NCBI GenBank assembly: GCA_029258975.1
Contig: JAPDJS010000011.1
Location: 62,001-126,000, forward strand
Length of the DNA stretch: 64,000 nt
DNA from: Thermoplasmatota archaeon
Lineage (GTDB): Archaea; Thermoplasmatota; B47-G6; B47-G6B; 47-G6
Direction of reading: 5' to 3'
Shown here: one piece after another, positions 52,946 through 61,285 of the stretch
How the letters are laid out: each line of letters begins with the position of its first letter
Numbering within the stretch: the stretch's first letter is position 1
The notes under the pieces: model-generated
What the model was told of the DNA's origin: nothing
Seen by the model: only the letters and a program-made list of their open reading frames with translations
Databases searched by the model: none
Translations under genes and position numbers: made by a program

Positions 52946-54886
52946 TTACACCCCTTTGAGTTCCTCCTTAAGTGCTCTATAAAATCTCTCCCACCACTCA
53001 CGTGCAGCATCTAGAGTATTTTGCTCAAACTTTTCAGACCATTCCTTTGAGTCGTATTCCAAAGCCATCTTGTGCAGTATATCTAAAACTCTTTTGCTCT
53101 CCCAGAACTGAGGTAAAGCTCCCGCAAGCCTTTGATATTCTACTATCTTTGCGTAAACCACTTTTGATCTCTCTAGCACGTCTATATCAACACCATATAC
53201 GCTTTTGTACAGTTCTTTAAGTACTTTTTCAACCCATTTCCTGTGGAATCTGCACCACGCCACGTTTTCTAGCATTAATTCATAAAATGCTCTTTCTACA
53301 GCAAGTTTTGCATAGTCTTCAGGTTCTAAGAATACTAAAGAATATAGCGTCCAATAACGTCCCAAAATGGGCAATGGTGCAAACATTCCTGGAGTAAAGT
53401 AATAGTTAGGCATCATTAGCCCTTTATCTCCAAAAGGTATGTACACTGCCAAATCTTCGAACTTAATGCCTTTTTTCTTTACCCTATCACTAAAGGATTC
53501 ATCTAAACTTTTGGCAGCCTCTCTTACACCCTTTTCAGCTATTTCTCTAAGTATTTCGTTATTTCCATAAGTCATCTCTGTAATTAGTCTCACAGCAATT
53601 TCAGCATTTTTCTTGGAATATCTAGACTCATACTCTTCTGGGTCAAAGATGGGTTTCTCACTTATCCCCAATTCCTCTGGTTTAAGCAACTCCTTCTCAA
53701 GTAGTTCGAACAACCATCCTAAGATGTTTCCCATTTCTATAGCATCATATCCAAGACTATCTATCATCTCGATGACTTCCTTTGCATCCTTAAAGTCAAA
53801 GATTCCTAACATAGGGCCGCTTGCATTAAAAGGTTCGTAGTCAATGTGTTGCCCTTCACTGGAGACTTTTTTACACTTTACAGGACAAGGTTCGCCACAT
53901 GTGACGAAACTGTAGTTATTTATTACCTCTTTGTTAAATGGTTTGTAGAACTTTTCGATAAGTTCGTCGTATAACTTGCTTCTCAAAGTTTTCTCTAACT
54001 CGAGAGTTCTCCAATTAAACATTGGGACTTTTTCCCTATATATGAGATAATTTTGGCCAAAAGTGCCCCCGCTCCTAGTCTTTACATCATAGTTGTATTT
54101 TACAGTAGACTCAAGAACTTTCTTCAGATAGGACTCACCTAATATTGACGACAATAATCCGTATGCCGTATCAAATCTCCTGAGAACGTTTGGAACATTT
54201 TTGTAGTTATGTCCCCCATACACTATCGCAACAACATTATGAGCCCTAGCTAGTACGCTGCCTCCACCACCTCTAGAACCCCAATCCTCCACGCGGATTT
54301 TCTTTGACATATAGTCTATTGATGGCGAGTACAATGCACCAAATCCTGATTTATATGATGCAGGTCCTACAAGAACCATCCGTGCTTTATTCTTCACGAT
54401 AAATTCCCAGAAATTGTCTATTATGTAGTGCGCAAGTGCTTTTACACCTATAAACCCGTTATATCCCCCATAAATGCTCTCTAACGAATTAATAGTTTCT
54501 GTTCTAACTTTTATGTCGCCATCTTCAATTCCCTGAACAAAAATTATCTTGGGATCTTTTGCTCTTCCTTCAATAGAGATTGCGTTAAGTCCAGTCCCAA
54601 CAAAGTTGTATCCCGCACCTCCAATGCTTGTAACAAAAAGTCCTTGCGTCCTGGGGCTCCTAAAAACTGCTGTAAGTCTATGTGCTCCAAAAAGCCCTCC
54701 TCCAGCAAAAGGTCCTCTCCCAATTACAACAGCATTCCGGGGGTCGTATACGTCGTGCTTGTAACTCTTAAACGTATTTAAGTGCAAATCTACTCCTAGA
54801 TCGACAACTCCTGAGTACTCTTTGTACTCTTTAATAGTATAGCTATTGTTGCTGAGATCCATATGGAGAACTCTTTGAGAAATCAT
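52946..54886 (-). CDS. gor: glyceraldehyde-3-phosphate:ferredoxin oxidoreductase-like tungsten enzyme
   Basis: AOR-superfamily enzyme of 646 aa binding a tungsten pterin and a 4Fe-4S cluster. The N-terminus is GAPOR-like rather than AOR-like: GVVDLGVDLHLN, YDPRNAVVIGRGPFAGGGLF and GAHRLTAVFRSPRTQGLFVT. The cluster site reads CGEPCPVKC (C-x3-C-x3-C), with a distal Cys in VAWCRFHRKW. GAPOR oxidises glyceraldehyde 3-phosphate to 3-phosphoglycerate with ferredoxin in archaeal glycolysis. KDG kinase and aldolase genes nearby would supply this substrate. GGTG seven bases before the ATG supports the start. Other members of this subgroup oxidise other aldehydes, so the substrate is probable, not certain. 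Confidence 0.75.
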   Translation of the reverse strand: MISQRVLHMDLSNNSYTIKEYKEYSGVVDLGVDLHLNTFKSYKHDVYDPRNAVVIGRGPFAGGGLFGAHRLTAVFRSPRTQGLFVTSIGGAGYNFVGTGLNAISIEGRAKDPKIIFVQGIEDGDIKVRTETINSLESIYGGYNGFIGVKALAHYIIDNFWEFIVKNKARMVLVGPASYKSGFGALYSPSIDYMSKKIRVEDWGSRGGGGSVLARAHNVVAIVYGGHNYKNVPNVLRRFDTAYGLLSSILGESYLKKVLESTVKYNYDVKTRSGGTFGQNYLIYREKVPMFNWRTLELEKTLRSKLYDELIEKFYKPFNKEVINNYSFVTCGEPCPVKCKKVSSEGQHIDYEPFNASGPMLGIFDFKDAKEVIEMIDSLGYDAIEMGNILGWLFELLEKELLKPEELGISEKPIFDPEEYESRYSKKNAEIAVRLITEMTYGNNEILREIAEKGVREAAKSLDESFSDRVKKKGIKFEDLAVYIPFGDKGLMMPNYYFTPGMFAPLPILGRYWTLYSLVFLEPEDYAKLAVERAFYELMLENVAWCRFHRKWVEKVLKELYKSVYGVDIDVLERSKVVYAKIVEYQRLAGALPQFWESKRVLDILHKMALEYDSKEWSEKFEQNTLDAAREWWERFYRALKEELKGV

Positions 54887-55038
54887 TGAAGATCACCGAA
54901 CTACTCTAAATTTGAACACTCAATATATGCTTTGTATGCAAAATTGTAATAATGTAAAATGCCTCTCACAATATGCTGTGGCAGCTCTTGCTCTATTATT
55001 CAAACATTATACATCAACCACAAAAACAAAGATAGTTG

Positions 55039-56148
55039 TCAAAGAGGACACCTCACAATATCATGAGCATAAGGACACGAAGCGCATGTAGGCGTATTTC
55101 CCCAACAGTCCATTTTATTAGTTGCAGTAAGCAGACATACATCTTTGAGCTCACAATCAAGACAGGATGGTTGATCAAAGAATTGTGTTTTGAACCTAAA
55201 TCCAACAAACTCGGGTTTTCTCCATATGCTAAGTAAACTTTCTTCCAGTACATTTCCAAACGTAACCCTATAAACCTCACGTTCTCTTCCAAAAAATGTT
55301 GCTTTCCAATTATGAGCGTAATAAATACAAGGAGATACTTCCCCATCCCAAGAAATAAAAACTGCTTTTTTATTAATGAAAGGACATACCCTCCTCCCAG
55401 TAACGCCGTCTCTTGGAACTGACAGGGATATTTCATATTTAGATGCTTCTAAAGCAGCTTTTTCAATATATGTTCTCAGTTTTCTTTTTGAATCTTCAGA
55501 GGATAAGCATGAGATTTTCTCTTCGACAGTTTTAGATATAGGGATAACATGAGAAAGTGTAATTTTGCTTATAGCAAGTTTTCGAGCAAACGAAGGTAAT
55601 AATGGAATTTCTTTGCAATTATATTTAGTTATTGTAAAATGTATAGAAACCTCAGGTTTTTCCATGTTTTTATCAAGTTTAAGATCCCTAAGTTTGATCA
55701 AACCACGAAGTAGACCAGAAAACTTTCCTTTCGGTCTTAAGAGTTCATAGTATTCTCGTTTGGGGGCATCAAGACTTACAACTATTTCGTCAATTCCAAT
55801 ATCAAAAATGGAAGATGCATACTTTTCGAGAAGACTTCCATTAGTAGTTATCATTATCCAAAAACCATAATCTTTTGCCAACTTACAAAATTCTAAAAAT
55901 CTCTGATGCACTAGCGGTTCTCCCCACCCACTAAAGACGATTTTTTGTACGTCACAATGCTTTAATTCTGCTAGAACTCTTTCGTAAACATCTTTCGACA
56001 TATCGCCAAAATTCTCTGCAAAAATTGTGTTCCTAAAGCAATAAGTACACGAAAAATTACATCTTGTAGTTATTTCTACCATAGCAGCCTTCGGTTTTGA
56101 TTTCTCACTCAAGCTTATGACCCAATCATCATAAAATAATGGTTTCAC
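55039..56148 (-). CDS. radical SAM/SPASM maturase for tungsten oxidoreductase
   Basis: Radical SAM protein of about 369 aa, of the type encoded next to tungsten aldehyde oxidoreductases and believed to modify the enzyme or cofactor. The SAM-cluster motif is CNFSCTYC (C-x3-C-x2-C, about residues 30-37), with GWGEPL and VVSLDAP later. The C-terminal SPASM domain has CPFINKK, GEVSPCIYYAH, SCLDCELKDVC and a final CASCPYAHDIVRC, the last typical of this maturase group. The GTG at 56148 has GGTG before it; a GTG at 56157 is an alternative. It lies just after the MoaD-like gene and the AOR gene in the same operon. Confidence 0.85.
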   Translation of the reverse strand: MKPLFYDDWVISLSEKSKPKAAMVEITTRCNFSCTYCFRNTIFAENFGDMSKDVYERVLAELKHCDVQKIVFSGWGEPLVHQRFLEFCKLAKDYGFWIMITTNGSLLEKYASSIFDIGIDEIVVSLDAPKREYYELLRPKGKFSGLLRGLIKLRDLKLDKNMEKPEVSIHFTITKYNCKEIPLLPSFARKLAISKITLSHVIPISKTVEEKISCLSSEDSKRKLRTYIEKAALEASKYEISLSVPRDGVTGRRVCPFINKKAVFISWDGEVSPCIYYAHNWKATFFGREREVYRVTFGNVLEESLLSIWRKPEFVGFRFKTQFFDQPSCLDCELKDVCLLTATNKMDCWGNTPTCASCPYAHDIVRCPL

Positions 56149-56178
56149 AAAGACCACCGAAAAATAAAAATTAAAAGG

Positions 56179-56460
56179 CTAGCCGCCAGCTCCTACAGTA
56201 AAAATGGAGATTCTAGATCCATCGTCGAGATGTATCTCGTGATCTAGATCGTAAAATACCTGTCCGTTAATTGCAATAAAAATTTCCTTGTTAAGCTCTT
56301 TGGTATTCAGAACTTCCAAAAGTTTTGGTATGACTTTTTTGAGGTGTTCTATAATGTCCTTAAATGTATGTTTACCTTCAGGAAGCTCTATTTCTTTTTC
56401 TACAAAGCCCAGCACATCTACCAAGATATCCGGAAGTACTAGCACCTTTACTTTGATCAT
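56179..56460 (-). CDS. MoaD/ThiS-like small protein
   Basis: Ubiquitin-like sulfur carrier of 93 aa. The beta-grasp fold is suggested by IKVKVLVLPDILVDVLGF, a central helix FKDIIEHLKKVIPKLLEVL, and EIFIAINGQVFYDLD. The C-terminus ends in FTVGAGG with the Gly-Gly needed for thiocarboxylate formation. It lies between AOR and its radical SAM maturase, so it probably donates sulfur for the tungsten-pterin dithiolene of this enzyme. A dedicated activating E1 enzyme is not in the window. Confidence 0.85.
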   Translation of the reverse strand: MIKVKVLVLPDILVDVLGFVEKEIELPEGKHTFKDIIEHLKKVIPKLLEVLNTKELNKEIFIAINGQVFYDLDHEIHLDDGSRISIFTVGAGG

Positions 56461-56492
56461 CAGTATCCCCTGTAACTCAAAACACTGGAGGA

Positions 56493-58400
56493 CTATTCTT
56501 TCAATGCCCTCTCAGCAACCTCTATGGTGAACTCCAGATCTAACGCTTTTAACTTTTCTGGTAATGGTACTCCTGTCTTAATGTCCCACTTTCTTAATGC
56601 AAAATACCTATCAAGCATCTCCTTTAGCTCATCCTCTGAAACCACGTATTCTTTTTCATCTCTCGTTTTGATGGGTTCATGCATTATTCTCCATGGTAAC
56701 TTATCATCTTCTCTCCTTCTGCCTTCTCTGACCACTATCATTCTCTCCAAAGTTACTATTCTCTCACCATCTCTCATAATACCCTCTGCAGTCTTTTCTA
56801 TTCCTGTTGCAGCAGTAAACAAATCAGCCATGAGGAACTCATCAACGGCAAATCCAGCGGTGGTTATGAAAGCACAGAATCCTACGCTGTCAGTGATTGC
56901 ATATATGTCCTCGTGCCATATTACAATTTCAGGTCTTCCTTCCGTTTTTCCAATCCCTGCCCATTCTCTATGCCCAGTAACTCTCTCAAAGAGTTTTAGC
57001 GCTCCTTCAGATGTTCCAAACTCTGCAAACGTTTCTGTATGCAGATGATCTGGTCCTCTTGGGTTTAGTGCAAACGCCAATGCATATGCCTTTGCAACCC
57101 TTGTTTCGACTCTAGAGTGCTCAAGCCCATTTGCCTGAACTGCCCACTTACATGTTTCTGGATCTACCTTCTTACAAGCTTCAGCTAATCCTTCAGCCAA
57201 TATATTTCCAATACCATCTCTACTTACAATTTTCTCAATGAGTTTTATAGCCGCCTCTACATTTCCCCAAGTTGGTTCTGTTCCTAGCTCTTCTCTCAAT
57301 TCTTGTAGGTATCCCTTCTCATATGTCTCCATAACCCAAGCAATTACTCCGCCCAGGCTTATAGTATCAACCCCATAGATGTTTGCCAGATCATTCATAT
57401 AAATTAGCGCATCCGTATCGTGATTTCCAATGTTTCCTCCTAGTGCATTTGAGGTTTCATATTCTGGACCTATAGTGTCAACACCACCATATTTGTCGGT
57501 TCTAGTGTGTCTATGACAGCCCACAATACACTGACCACATCCAGCCCTGCCAACTAAATATCCTGCCTCCACGTAGTATTCTCCCGAGTTCTTGTAAGCG
57601 TGCTCCCAATACGACTTTCTAAAGTTATAGTTGGGTAAGGTACTGCTACTGTCTAAAGCCATAGTAGCGCTTGCGGTCCCAAACTTCGCTGTAGCTATTA
57701 GTGCTTCGTCCTTCATAATGTTAGACACAACTTTTCGAATAAGTTCATAATATTTTTTAGGATCTGCAATATTTACGGGTGTTGATCCCTCTGAAACCAC
57801 TATTCCCTTCAATTTTTTAGATCCAAGTACTGCTCCTCCGCCACCTCTCGCAGCTACATTATATATTGAGGCATTTATGCTAGCATACTTTACGAGTCTT
57901 TCTCCTGCAGGCCCTATAAGAACAGTGTCAATATGTGTGCCGTGTTTCTTTGCAAGTTTAATATGTGCGCTTCTAACGTCTAGCCCCCACAAGTCTTTGG
58001 CAGATTTAATTTCCACATGATCGTCTTCGATATATATGTAAACAGGTTCCTCTGCAGCACCGCGGATTGTAATTATGTCATAGCCATTCATCTTAAGTTT
58101 TAGACCAAAGTCTCCACCAACACTGCTCTTGAAATACCTTCCTGTAGCTGGGCTCTTAAACGTTACAGTAGTTCTGCCTGCACTAGGCATAGGGGTTCCT
58201 GTAAACGTCCCGGCGCCCATCATTACGACATTATCCGGGTCGAGGGGTTTTATGCTGGGAGGTACTAAATCCCAATACATTCTAGCAATGATTCCTCTTG
58301 ATCCAATATAGCTTTCCAAAAGTTCTTTGGGATATTTTTCAACCCAAATTTTGTTGTTAGAGAGATCTACGTGTAATATTTTACCATGCACAGAAAACAT
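56493..58400 (-). CDS. aor: tungsten-containing aldehyde:ferredoxin oxidoreductase
   Basis: Enzyme of 635 aa oxidising aldehydes to acids with ferredoxin as acceptor. N-terminal pterin-binding domain: GKILHVDLSNNKIWVE, VMMGAGTFTGTPMPSAGRTT, SVGGDFGLKLKMNGYD. The 4Fe-4S site is CGQCIVGC (C-x2-C-x3-C) with the distal Cys in SVGFCAFIT. Other signatures are YNVAARGGGGAVLGSKKLK, GPEYETSNALGG and NPRGPDHLHTE. It lies two bases after a polyferredoxin gene and before MoaD-like and radical SAM genes. Peptide fermentation yields aldehydes from 2-oxo acids, a likely substrate source. Confidence 0.93.
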   Translation of the reverse strand: MFSVHGKILHVDLSNNKIWVEKYPKELLESYIGSRGIIARMYWDLVPPSIKPLDPDNVVMMGAGTFTGTPMPSAGRTTVTFKSPATGRYFKSSVGGDFGLKLKMNGYDIITIRGAAEEPVYIYIEDDHVEIKSAKDLWGLDVRSAHIKLAKKHGTHIDTVLIGPAGERLVKYASINASIYNVAARGGGGAVLGSKKLKGIVVSEGSTPVNIADPKKYYELIRKVVSNIMKDEALIATAKFGTASATMALDSSSTLPNYNFRKSYWEHAYKNSGEYYVEAGYLVGRAGCGQCIVGCHRHTRTDKYGGVDTIGPEYETSNALGGNIGNHDTDALIYMNDLANIYGVDTISLGGVIAWVMETYEKGYLQELREELGTEPTWGNVEAAIKLIEKIVSRDGIGNILAEGLAEACKKVDPETCKWAVQANGLEHSRVETRVAKAYALAFALNPRGPDHLHTETFAEFGTSEGALKLFERVTGHREWAGIGKTEGRPEIVIWHEDIYAITDSVGFCAFITTAGFAVDEFLMADLFTAATGIEKTAEGIMRDGERIVTLERMIVVREGRRREDDKLPWRIMHEPIKTRDEKEYVVSEDELKEMLDRYFALRKWDIKTGVPLPEKLKALDLEFTIEVAERALKE

Positions 58401-58402
58401 GA

Positions 58403-58936
58403 TTACTCACCCCCATATTTCTTCTCTATTTCACTTATTTTCCTGTGGATCTCCGCTGCAATAAGATATCTTTTAGTATCAGACTCTCTTGTATGTACTA
58501 CGATATCAAGAGCTTTTGACCAACACACCTTCACACATTGTGGATCTCCGCCACACAAATCGCACATAAGAGGATACGGATAAAGTTTTGGTGAGAATCT
58601 TATTGCATGATATGGACAAGCTTCAACACATTTTCCACATTCTTCTCCTAAACATTTTTCTTCTATTATTTTTGGCATCCCAGTTTTCTCATCTTTAATG
58701 ATAGCATCCTCAGGGCATACAGCAGCACATGGCATGGCTGGACAGGAAATACATACAGTTGGGATAAAAGTAGCTGTAGATTTATCTTTGTAAATGATAA
58801 TCCTAGAGAGTCCAATATGAGATCTATTAAAATGTACGAGGCTACACACCAACTCACACATGTGACATCCGGTACACAACGCTGGGTCGTAGATAATTGC
58901 TACCTTCTCAGAACTAAATGTTGCTTCGGATGTCAT
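58403..58936 (-). CDS. polyferredoxin (AorB/DmsB-like), four 4Fe-4S clusters
   Basis: About 177 aa with four Cys groups: CTGCHMCELVC, CISCPAMPCAAVC, CLGEECGKCVEAC and CDLCGGDPQCVKVC. This is the electron-transfer subunit that pairs with AOR-type and molybdopterin catalytic subunits. It probably carries electrons from AOR to ferredoxin or another acceptor. The ATG at 58936 follows GGGTGA; a GTG at 58945 overlaps that site. It is the first gene of the operon that includes aor, MoaD-like and the maturase gene. Confidence 0.92.
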   Translation of the reverse strand: MTSEATFSSEKVAIIYDPALCTGCHMCELVCSLVHFNRSHIGLSRIIIYKDKSTATFIPTVCISCPAMPCAAVCPEDAIIKDEKTGMPKIIEEKCLGEECGKCVEACPYHAIRFSPKLYPYPLMCDLCGGDPQCVKVCWSKALDIVVHTRESDTKRYLIAAEIHRKISEIEKKYGGE

Positions 58937-59000
58937 ACCACTCACCCTTACAAATCATCCTCAAAAACTGTAGATAAGAATTCTGTTCAATAATTAAACA

Positions 59001-59010
59001 GTTATATAAC
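59001..59010 (-). promoter_or_regulatory. candidate TATA box of the aor operon
   Basis: GTTATATAAC, a perfect palindrome, lies about 65-74 bases before the ATG at 58936. It predicts a transcript start near 58978 and a leader of about 40 bases with its GGGTGA ribosome site. The neighbouring Lrp-family genes end just upstream (59041), so a local regulator could act here. Confidence 0.5.
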
Positions 59011-59040
59011 ATCGCAAAACCTAATGTCTGGCCTAATCTG

Positions 59041-59337
59041 TTACTTCTTTTCCTTTTCAAATACACTTTTCGTAACAAAAAGAATGAGACATTCCTTAAC
59101 GCCCTTAATATCTCCTAGTTTATCAAGCACTAGGCTAGCGTCATCATTGCTTCTAAATCTAAATTTGACTAGAATCTCGTAAGGTCCTAGAACCTCTACA
59201 ATCCTCTCAACCTCTTTAATCCTCATAAGCATTCTTTCAACAACATCCATTGCTGCTTTGGGCTCTACAGAAATTAGAGCAAAAACTTCAATTTTTTGAT
59301 TAGAGCGCTTTCTCGGATGGGAAGAAATCAACAGCAC
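59041..59337 (-). CDS. stand-alone Lrp/AsnC effector-binding (RAM) domain protein
   Basis: Protein of 98 aa carrying only the ligand-binding RAM domain of Lrp/AsnC regulators: KIEVFALISVEPKAAMDVVE, VVEVLGPYEILVKFRF and IKGVKECLILFVTKSV. There is no helix-turn-helix, so it may bind small molecules and oligomerise with the full Lrp protein encoded 27 bases upstream. The GTG at 59337 lies very close to GGAGG; a TTG at 59331 would have better spacing. The pair adjoins the aor operon on the same strand and may control it. Confidence 0.8.
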   Translation of the reverse strand: MLLISSHPRKRSNQKIEVFALISVEPKAAMDVVERMLMRIKEVERIVEVLGPYEILVKFRFRSNDDASLVLDKLGDIKGVKECLILFVTKSVFEKEKK

Positions 59338-59364
59338 TCCCTCCTCAGATAATTAAGAATGATT

Positions 59365-59847
59365 CTATCTTATTTTTTCCTTCAATGCTTTAAATGGGCT
59401 TGGACCCCTATATGTTTTTAAAATAACCATGGTCTCTGTCTTTTTGATTCCTTGTATTTCAAACATCTCCGTAGTTAGGAACTCGCGAAGGTCATATAAG
59501 TCTTTAGCTACAACCTCCGCGATATAGTCATAATCTCCTGTAACTTCATAAAGGTTTATGATTCTCCAGTTACTCAGCAATTTATTTGCAACAATCTTGC
59601 GCGTCTCAAAGTCCACTTTTATTCCTACAAGAGCGTGTACTGATAGTCCTAACTTTGAAAAATCTATATCTGCTCTAAAACCCAAAAGAACTCCATGTCG
59701 AATTAATTTTGAAAGTCTATTCCTTATTGCTGTTATACTCACTTTAGTATAATTTGCAATTTCTGATAACGTGGCCCTAGCATTTTTATACAATATATCA
59801 ATAATCTCCATGTCCTTTTCGTCAATTCTTACCCTCAGGGTCGGCAT
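59365..59847 (-). CDS. Lrp/AsnC family transcriptional regulator
   Basis: Full-length Lrp-type regulator of about 160 aa. The winged HTH is in residues about 8-60 (EKDMEIIDILYKNARATLSE, then VSITAIRNRLSKLIRHGVLLGF), followed by the RAM domain (HALVGIKVDF, VTGDYDYIAEVVAKDLYDL). Lrp proteins in archaea control amino acid and central metabolism. The start is probably ATG at 59847: a TATA box CTATTTATATTAA stands about 28 bases before it and no ribosome site is present, so it should be leaderless. A TTG at 59865 is less likely. Confidence 0.87.
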   Translation of the reverse strand: MPTLRVRIDEKDMEIIDILYKNARATLSEIANYTKVSITAIRNRLSKLIRHGVLLGFRADIDFSKLGLSVHALVGIKVDFETRKIVANKLLSNWRIINLYEVTGDYDYIAEVVAKDLYDLREFLTTEMFEIQGIKKTETMVILKTYRGPSPFKALKEKIR

Positions 59848-59865
59848 GAGTTCAACATTTGTCAA

Positions 59866-60205
59866 ATTAATATAAATAGATTATCAATAATCTTTGCACA
59901 AATGTGAAATATTTAAGCAGAAAATGGTGGTTTTGAAAGGCATGCTATTCAAATTTTAAATAGTTAAAATCTACATAAGTATAATGTTAAATATCCTCAG
60001 CATACTAGTTATTTCAATACCCAAACAAAGCATATCACAAAACAAAAGAAGAAAATTCTGTAAAAATTTTTGAATTTTGTTATCAAATTATGGATGCTGC
60101 GTGTTTTTAATACATGAGAACATAGAATTGAAAAGTTTAACAGAACCCTTAAATAAATTGTAGAACGATAAATCTCCTAGAAAAACGTTATTCTTGGTGA
60201 GACTT
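59866..60205. other. divergent promoter region between the Lrp gene and DUF917
   Basis: Very AT-rich, with no open frame or RNA gene seen. It holds the Lrp TATA box (leftward, near 59868-59880). A rightward TATA-like CTTAAATAAAT near 60149-60159 stands about 50 bases before the DUF917 start, which has GGTGA as a ribosome site. No clear operator repeat was found. Confidence 0.4.
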
Positions 60206-61285
60206 ATGCCACGAGAGCTTAAACAAAGCGAGTTGGAGGATATAATCTATGGTGCAGCATTTCTAGGTGCAGGAGGTGGAGGATCTCCAGTACAAGGACT
60301 TTCTATTATTTCGCAAATTGAAAAAGAGGGTAAAAAAGTCGTTCTTATAAATCCAGATGAAATAAGAAACGATGCTCTCGTTGTAGTTTCTGCAGGAATG
60401 GGATCCCCCGCAGCAGCAAAATATGGCTGGAGAAACGAGCACATACCAGCTTTCAAGCTTCTCAAGGAGTACTTAGAAAAAACTCTAGGCAAAACCGTTG
60501 ACTATGTAGTACCTTTAGAGATTGGCGCAGGAAATTTTGCCGTTCCGATTCATACTGCTGCCTCTAATGAAATACCACTAATTGATGGAGATGGTGCTGG
60601 GAGGGCTATACCAGAGTTGCAACTCGTAAGCTATGACATCTATGGCATTCCTATTTCGCCAATGGCAATAACAAACTGGGAAGGCAATGGTGGTATACTA
60701 TTCGTCAAAGATGCTGAATGGGCAGAAAAGGTTTGTAGACAAATAGTTATAGCATTTCAAGGAAACGCTGGAATTGCCCTTTATCCTATGAGTGGAAAGC
60801 AATTAAAAGAAAGTGTGATCCCAGGAACAGTATCCCTATCGATGAAAGTAGGATCCCTCCTCAGAAAATCTAGAGAAGAAGACGCACACCTACCTGATTT
60901 ACTCTCGGAAGAGCTCGGTGCGTACGTCTTAGGCGTTGGAAAAGTAAAGGAGAAGACGCTAGAAACAAGAGGAGGATTTGACTTTGGAAAGGTTGTCGTG
61001 GAGACTGGTAAGAGAGACCTAGAGATTTACTTCAAAAATGAAAATATAATAGCAAAACTAGGTGAAAAGATACTAACAATAGCTCCCGACCTCATATGCT
61101 GGGCAACCCTCGACGGCAAACCCTTGACGAACGTGGATGTGGAAGAAGGTCTTGAAGTGGTGGTGGCTGGTTTAAAGAGCCACGAGAGACTCAGGACTGA
61201 AAAGGCCCTTAAGGCATTCAAGCACCTCTATGCTGAAGTCGGGTTCAAAGATCTAAAGTACACACCTATAGAAGAGCTCATCTGA
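60206..61285 (+). CDS. DUF917 family protein (hydantoinase/oxoprolinase-associated type)
   Basis: About 359 aa with the DUF917 signature near the start, AAFLGAGGGGSPVQGLSI, followed by VVSAGMGSPAA, EIGAGNFAVPIHTAASNEIP and LIDGDGAGRAIPELQL. In other organisms DUF917 proteins sit beside hydantoinase/oxoprolinase genes, and a related enzyme opens a thiohydantoin ring, so a hydrolase acting on cyclic amides or lactams is possible. No such partner is nearby; the neighbours are sugar-acid genes. ATG at 60206 follows GGTG by seven bases. Its end overlaps the KDG aldolase end by 8 bases. Confidence 0.82.
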   Translation: MPRELKQSELEDIIYGAAFLGAGGGGSPVQGLSIISQIEKEGKKVVLINPDEIRNDALVVVSAGMGSPAAAKYGWRNEHIPAFKLLKEYLEKTLGKTVDYVVPLEIGAGNFAVPIHTAASNEIPLIDGDGAGRAIPELQLVSYDIYGIPISPMAITNWEGNGGILFVKDAEWAEKVCRQIVIAFQGNAGIALYPMSGKQLKESVIPGTVSLSMKVGSLLRKSREEDAHLPDLLSEELGAYVLGVGKVKEKTLETRGGFDFGKVVVETGKRDLEIYFKNENIIAKLGEKILTIAPDLICWATLDGKPLTNVDVEEGLEVVVAGLKSHERLRTEKALKAFKHLYAEVGFKDLKYTPIEELI

